Below, in pieces: positions 7,498 through 10,162 of a stretch of 10,162 nucleotides of DNA. The notes under the pieces were generated by a model. It was not told the origin of the DNA. It worked only from the letters and a program-made list of their open reading frames with translations, and did not search any database. The position numbers were made by a program, and so were the translations under genes. The stretch is from NCBI GenBank assembly GCA_026389415.1, contig JAPLHX010000227.1:1-10162 (forward strand), written 5' to 3'. Position 1 is the stretch's first letter. Every line of letters begins with the position of its first letter. This DNA is from Coprothermobacterota bacterium. Lineage in GTDB: Bacteria > Caldisericota > JANLFM01.

Positions 7498-7634
7498 TGA
7501 TCTGTCTGTAGGCTACTGGTGTCCGAACGCCGATGCCCTAGGGGATAGCTCCAAGCCCAGCTTTTCGCGCCAAATCCGCCTCGGTGGTAGCTCCGGTGAT
7601 CCGATCGATAATTTTGCCATCGGGGCCGATAATG

Positions 7635-7663
7635 AACATCTCAGCCTGCGGCAGCATGTCTTG
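7635..7663 (-). repeat. Copy 3 of the ~29-bp gene-end interspersed repeat, inside the tlpA-like gene
   Basis: Identical to copy 2 over 29 bases. Read in the sense of the tlpA-like gene it supplies HAAAG plus TGA in the original frame, or DMLPQAEM in the downstream frame. Family members usually have a short xLPTTxF-like segment here, so about 18 bases seem to have been replaced by about 28, which would itself explain the shift by one base. Strand is given relative to copy 1. Confidence 0.85.
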
Positions 7664-7961
7664 CCCGAATCTGGTACAGCTCAGCAATATCCGCTCCCTG
7701 TTCCGCGTTGAGCACAATCGGGAAACCGATCGGGGTGCTCTGCAGGAAATCGTTCAAGGCGTTTCGTTGCCCGTCGACTTCCACGCTCAATATCGCTACC
7801 TTGCTGCGGTAAGACTTGTAAAATCGATTCAATTCCGGGATTTCACCGCGGCAGGGAGAGCACCACATCGCCCAGAAATTGAGAATCGTCGTTTGACCCC
7901 TGAACTCGGTGAGGGAAATCGTTTCATTGTTAACGGTATTGGCATTGAAATCGGGGGCAAA

Positions 7962-8039
7962 ATTGCCGGGAAATGGACTCTGCATCTTCTGGCTTGGGGA
8001 ACTGTCAGGATAGGGATTCTGCGTCTCCTGGCTTGGTGA
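7962..8039 (-). repeat. Tandem 39-bp / 13-residue repeat in the TlpA spacer
   Basis: Residues 26-38 (SPSQETQNPYPDS) and 39-51 (SPSQKMQSPFPGN) of the tlpA-like lipoprotein are two diverged copies of one 13-residue unit. They lie in the flexible spacer between the lipidated Cys20 and the thioredoxin domain. Duplication here would lengthen the tether without touching the fold. Confidence 0.6.
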
Positions 8040-8114
8040 AGGAACTATCGTTACACAGGCGGATAAGAGCAGGGCTGCCAAAACCACCATGACAACAACC
8101 TTCCACGACTTCAT

Positions 8115-8407
8115 TCAAAAACACCTTTCTTCGATTCCTCTGATCGCCTAAAAGATCCTATGCTAATCTTCTTACGATTCCGGCTTTCCCGTAGTCAGCC
8201 TCAACTAGTTTTTTCTCTTCCTCCCTGCTGCAGGCATCCATACGATCTATCTTACCCATTAACCCGATGGAATTGAACTCCCGTAGTAGCGCCAATGGCT
8301 TTCAATCGCTCGTGGCGATCCGCGAGCTTTCCCCTAACCAACAAGCCAAACTTCATCAGTTTGCCTTGCCTCTACCCGGTCCGATCACAGATCAATTGGG
8401 TGTATTG
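8115..8407. other. Intergenic stretch with no supported gene
   Basis: About 290 bases between the start of the tlpA-like gene and the broken phosphotransferase. The only notable open frame (plus, 8267-8464) has no ribosome-binding site and no recognisable family. The minus-strand frames are interrupted by stops. Apart from the tlpA ribosome-binding site near 8123-8130 I see no clear promoter, terminator or RNA structure. Confidence 0.5.
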
Positions 8408-8994
8408 CTATGGAGCCAGCCGGAAAAGCCCGTTGCCATTTGTACCGGCATAAAGGATGCCTGATGAGTCGATGACCAGGCACTGCCACGCCGTCCGGCA
8501 AACTGCCAATGCGCAGCATGATCATGCAAACGAGCCATCGATCGCCCTGCGGCGCGGAAATGGCCGGGCCGGACACCGTGTTTGATCATCCGTCCCTTTA
8601 CCCAGCGAACGAGAGACACATTGCGGGAACCCGGCACGAACGGCACAGCCACTTCGGCGATCCAGGCACCTTCCCGCGTGAGCATCGGCTCCGGTACGGG
8701 CAGATCGGCTTCTGTGCGCAAGGCGGAGAGCCACTGCAATTCCGAAACCGCCGCTTCGGGGGTTTGGTAACCGGGTTGAAGCAGGCGCAATAAATAGACC
8801 CCTTCCCTGAACAACCCTTCTGTGACTGGCGTCGGGGTGGGATGAGGCTCCACCAAGCGGAACAGGAGATTTCCGGCATCCCGGAGCAACTCTAGGCGCG
8901 CGTTGCCCAACCCGTATGCGTCCAACGCTGTGCGGACCAGTTTTGCCAACCTGCGCAATTTGCCGCGGTAGGTTAAGGTTTGATACGGTTTCAT
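8392..8994 (-). pseudogene. Phosphotransferase (APH/choline-kinase fold), truncated
   Basis: The frame from 8994 begins MKPYQTLTYRGKLRRLAKLV and contains stretches typical of the N-terminal half of the phosphotransferase enzyme family (PF01636): YLLRLLQPGYQTPEAAVSEL, LRTEADLPVPEP, LVRWVKGRMIKHGVRPGHF and MARLHDHAAHW. Members phosphorylate small hydroxyl compounds (homoserine, choline or aminoglycoside-like substrates); the substrate is not readable here. Recognisable homology stops at about residue 163 (8506). The C-terminal half with the HGDxxxxN catalytic loop and the Mg-binding Asp is absent, and the rest of the frame looks like a read through foreign sequence to the stop at 8392. It is therefore almost certainly non-functional. 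An AAAAGGGTG Shine-Dalgarno (about 9002-9010) precedes the start, so the 5' end is intact. Confidence 0.7.
8408..8491 (-). pseudogene. C-terminal remnant of a beta-propeller/BNR-repeat-like protein
   Basis: In a different minus-strand frame from the phosphotransferase, 8491-8408 reads AWQCLVIDSSGILYAGTNGN followed by GLFRLAP and a TAG stop. The pattern IDxxGxLYAGTxGxGxFR is the blade motif of secreted beta-propeller proteins (BNR, sortilin-like or YCF48-like repeats), often at their C-terminus. There is no start codon and no open frame upstream, so it is an isolated gene end. It lies within bases that the phosphotransferase frame reads as unrelated sequence, suggesting a deletion or recombination joined two genes. 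The fragment is short, about 27 residues, so the assignment is tentative. Confidence 0.4.
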
Positions 8995-9224
8995 GTTTTT
9001 ACACCCTTTTCCCCTTGCTACGAATGGCGGTTCTCGTTGAACTCAGAAAACCTCTGGCGACATTCTTAAATCCGTCGTTGCATCGGATTAGATGAAATGG
9101 ATCCCCAATCGTTCGTTGAAGGACAGAAGATGGTGGTTTGCTCCTGGCGGAAACGGGCGATGGTGGCGAGATCAAGGGAGTGATCGCGTCAAATTGTCCG
9201 ACTATGTGATCAGAGGACGATCCG

Positions 9225-9548
9225 ATGAAGAAGAAAACTCAAGTCATGCCGAGAAAAACGCTAACCCATCAACAAGTGGTGGATCTGGTAATGACCTTGC
9301 CCCCCGCGCTGATCGGCGTGTACAACTTCATGCTCTTCGTGATGTCCCATCTCTTGATGCCGGCCGCGGTGGCTGACATTTTCGGTGAAACCGCAGAGGA
9401 AATGCGCACCGCCGAAGCGGAGTGGGATCAACAGTTTGAGACCTCCCGCGAAAATCTGCGAGCTATCGCGCATGAAGCCGCCGAAGAATTTCGCGCTGGG
9501 CGCACCAAACCAATGGAATTCTCTCCTGAAGGTCGGCTTGTCCGCTGA
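9225..9548 (+). CDS. Hypothetical small protein, antitoxin-like
   Basis: A 107-residue frame with a good Shine-Dalgarno (AGAGGA, 9212-9217, seven bases before the ATG). I do not recognise a named family with confidence. The layout resembles small antitoxin-type proteins: a basic N-terminus, a helical hydrophobic stretch TLPPALIGVYNFMLFVMSHL like the LPxxxLxxVxDFxxFL opening of DUF2281-type antitoxins, then an acidic helical region ETAEEMRTAEAEWDQQFETS, and a C-terminal AAEEFRAGRTKPMEF tail like those that wrap a toxin. No toxin frame follows in the 153 bases before the convergent toxin gene. The hydrophobic stretch could instead be a membrane segment. It is probably a real gene; the function is guesswork. 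Confidence 0.55.
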   Translation: MKKKTQVMPRKTLTHQQVVDLVMTLPPALIGVYNFMLFVMSHLLMPAAVADIFGETAEEMRTAEAEWDQQFETSRENLRAIAHEAAEEFRAGRTKPMEFSPEGRLVR

Positions 9549-9701
9549 AGTCTCACACCGCCTCGTGATTTTGGGGATTCTACGACAACTTGTCCGTAGA
9601 GGTCCAACAATGCGCCGTGTGATGATGATCGTTTGGCCCAACACCGGAAATCTCAGGTGGCGAAGCCGTCCCAAGCATTTTCCGGCTCGGTGTTTGGTCT
9701 T

Positions 9702-10016
9702 CTATTTAGGTATCGGCAATCGGCTCCTCCACTTCTCCGGATCCTGGGAGCAATGGAAGACCGAATAGACAATACAGCGATTTTGATCCGGCGCAAACTC
9801 GAAGAAGATGGCAAAAGGGAAGCGACGGACAAGTGACCTGCGGTAGGACTCATGAATTGTCGCATAGCCGAGTGGGGTGCGCTCAATCGCAAGAAGAGCT
9901 GTCTCGATACAGCGCAGGAATTCCATGCCGAGTCCCAGCGACTGTTCTTCGTACCACAGGTATGCTTCCGCGACGTCTGCCTTGGCCTCGGGGAGAAGGA
10001 TGGGAGTCTCAGTCAT
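9702..10016 (-). CDS. RelE/ParE-family type II toxin
   Basis: A 104-residue protein beginning MTETPILLPEAKADVAEAYL. The conserved plan of the RelE/ParE superfamily is visible: an N-terminal helix with AKADVAEAYLWYEEQSLGLG, a second helix EFLRCIETALLAIERTP, then the strand-rich core with SYRRSLVRRFPFAIFFEF and the final CIVYSVFHCSQDPEKWRSRL. Such toxins either cleave mRNA at the ribosome or poison gyrase; the subgroup cannot be set from motifs alone, though the WYEEQSLGLG pattern is usual in ParE-like members paired with PF09720 antitoxins. I choose 10016 rather than the upstream ATG at 10052 because the ATG then overlaps the antitoxin stop (ATGA), the usual translational coupling. The pair would be co-transcribed and autorepressed if typical. 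Confidence 0.82.
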   Translation of the reverse strand: MTETPILLPEAKADVAEAYLWYEEQSLGLGMEFLRCIETALLAIERTPLGYATIHESYRRSLVRRFPFAIFFEFAPDQNRCIVYSVFHCSQDPEKWRSRLPIPK

Positions 10017-10162
10017 CTCGGCTTTAGATTGGACCTCTTGACTTGATCCCAAGTGTCTCCGGAATCGGGATTTTGCAGATAACTCTTTTTCCGCTGGGCC
10101 AGTTCATCATTCTGCCACTGCAGGACAGACAGATTTGCGTTGCTTCGCGCAATGCTGTCCCA
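10013..10162 (-). CDS. Antitoxin of the addiction-module component family (PF09720-like), partial
   Basis: The last 49 residues are visible in a frame running off the right edge: it begins WDSIARSNANLSVLQ, continues ELAQRKKSYLQNPDSG and ends DTWDQVKRSNLKPR before a TGA at 10013-10015. The pattern LWDSI ... ELxxRxxxYxxNPDSGxTWxxVK is characteristic of short unstable antitoxins (TIGR02574/PF09720) that neutralise RelE/ParE toxins. Its stop overlaps the toxin ATG by the ATGA arrangement, confirming the pairing. The N-terminus, start codon and promoter lie beyond the window. It was missed by simple ORF calling because the start codon is not included. Confidence 0.8.
   Translation of the reverse strand, partial: WDSIARSNANLSVLQWQNDELAQRKKSYLQNPDSGDTWDQVKRSNLKPR

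Larger units (their letters stand above)
7538..8114 (-). pseudogene. TlpA/ResA-like thioredoxin lipoprotein, frameshifted
   Basis: Translation from 8114 gives a signal peptide with lipobox LLSAC (Cys20), a Pro/Ser-rich spacer, and a thioredoxin fold with FAPDFNANTVNNETISL and the redox motif WCSPC (Cys85, Cys88), typical of membrane-anchored disulfide reductases/oxidoreductases that act outside the cytoplasm, for example in cytochrome c maturation. The frame ends early at 7641 with IRARHAAAG. Moving one frame over at 7664 restores homologous sequence, MFIIGPDGKIIDRITG then TTEADLARKAGLGAIP, to a stop at 7538-7540, about 192 residues in all. The break lies exactly at the edge of repeat copy 3, which covers the conserved cis-Pro segment. 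It is a damaged gene, a sequencing slip in a GGG run, or a shortened protein. A Shine-Dalgarno GAAAGGTG (about 8123-8130) precedes the ATG. It converges on livF with a 40-bp gap. Confidence 0.75.

Noticed and set aside
7498..7570. Possible rho-independent terminator after livF
   Set aside because: Only very short complementary stretches (AGCT...AGCT before TTTT) are present; no stable stem.
7584..8039. Plus-strand ORF beginning upstream of the NISACGSMS sequence
   Set aside because: It is the antisense of the tlpA-like gene, which has lipobox and WCSPC motifs; the similarity to the LivF tail comes only from the repeat.
8267..8464. Plus-strand 65-codon ORF in the gap between tlpA-like and phosphotransferase genes
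   Set aside because: No ribosome-binding site, no recognisable family, and it overlaps the propeller remnant on the other strand.
9000..9224. Divergent promoters between the phosphotransferase and the small antitoxin-like gene
   Set aside because: Only weak hexamer matches (for example TTGAAC near 9038) with poor partners; not strong enough to report.
9385..9768. Plus-strand 127-codon ORF overlapping the small antitoxin-like gene and the toxin 3' end
   Set aside because: It overlaps two better-supported genes in other frames and has no Shine-Dalgarno or domain.

Overview
The window looks like a piece of a bacterial chromosome of moderately high GC. It carries amino-acid metabolism genes on the left, a branched-chain/hydrophobic amino-acid ABC transporter operon in the middle, and a decayed accessory stretch on the right. 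The organism cannot be fixed from sequence alone. A Thr/Pro-rich spacer after the lipobox of the binding protein and small unstable-antitoxin/ParE-type modules are both common in Chloroflexota (Anaerolineae-like), so that is my low-to-moderate-confidence guess. I see no tRNA, rRNA, CRISPR array or complete insertion sequence.

Region 1 (1-2460, + strand): the 3' end of a cysteine-desulfurase-like class V aminotransferase is followed after one base by a short-form homoserine dehydrogenase with its catalytic residues intact. Then comes a proline-racemase-fold enzyme whose active site (Cys100, Thr264) predicts trans-3-hydroxy-L-proline dehydratase activity.

Region 2 (2461-7497, + strand): a sigma70-like promoter and an unusual leader precede a compact operon. 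The leader holds a possible leaderless 31-codon ORF, an orphan Shine-Dalgarno and a tandem 15-bp Shine-Dalgarno repeat. The operon is livK-type lipoprotein, livH permease, a single-polypeptide livM-livG fusion, and livF ATPase. Gaps of 37, 2 and 1 bases imply co-transcription of a complete importer: binding lipoprotein, two permeases and two ATPases.

Region 3 (7498-10162): this part is mostly on the minus strand and partly broken. It has a TlpA/ResA-like thioredoxin lipoprotein frameshifted near its 3' end, and a phosphotransferase (APH/choline-kinase fold) cut after about 163 residues and abutting an out-of-frame beta-propeller remnant. It also has a small antitoxin-like ORF without a visible toxin, and a RelE/ParE-type toxin overlapping the end of its antitoxin at the right edge.

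The most unusual signal is a roughly 29-bp interspersed sequence, core GACATGCTGCCGCAGGCTGA, present three times at unrelated gene ends (310-338, 7468-7496, 7635-7663). Each copy supplies the last residues and stop codon of a protein: the desulfurase and the broken TlpA both end in HAAAG, and LivF, read on the other strand, gets a NISACGSMS tail. In TlpA the frame breaks exactly at the repeat edge.
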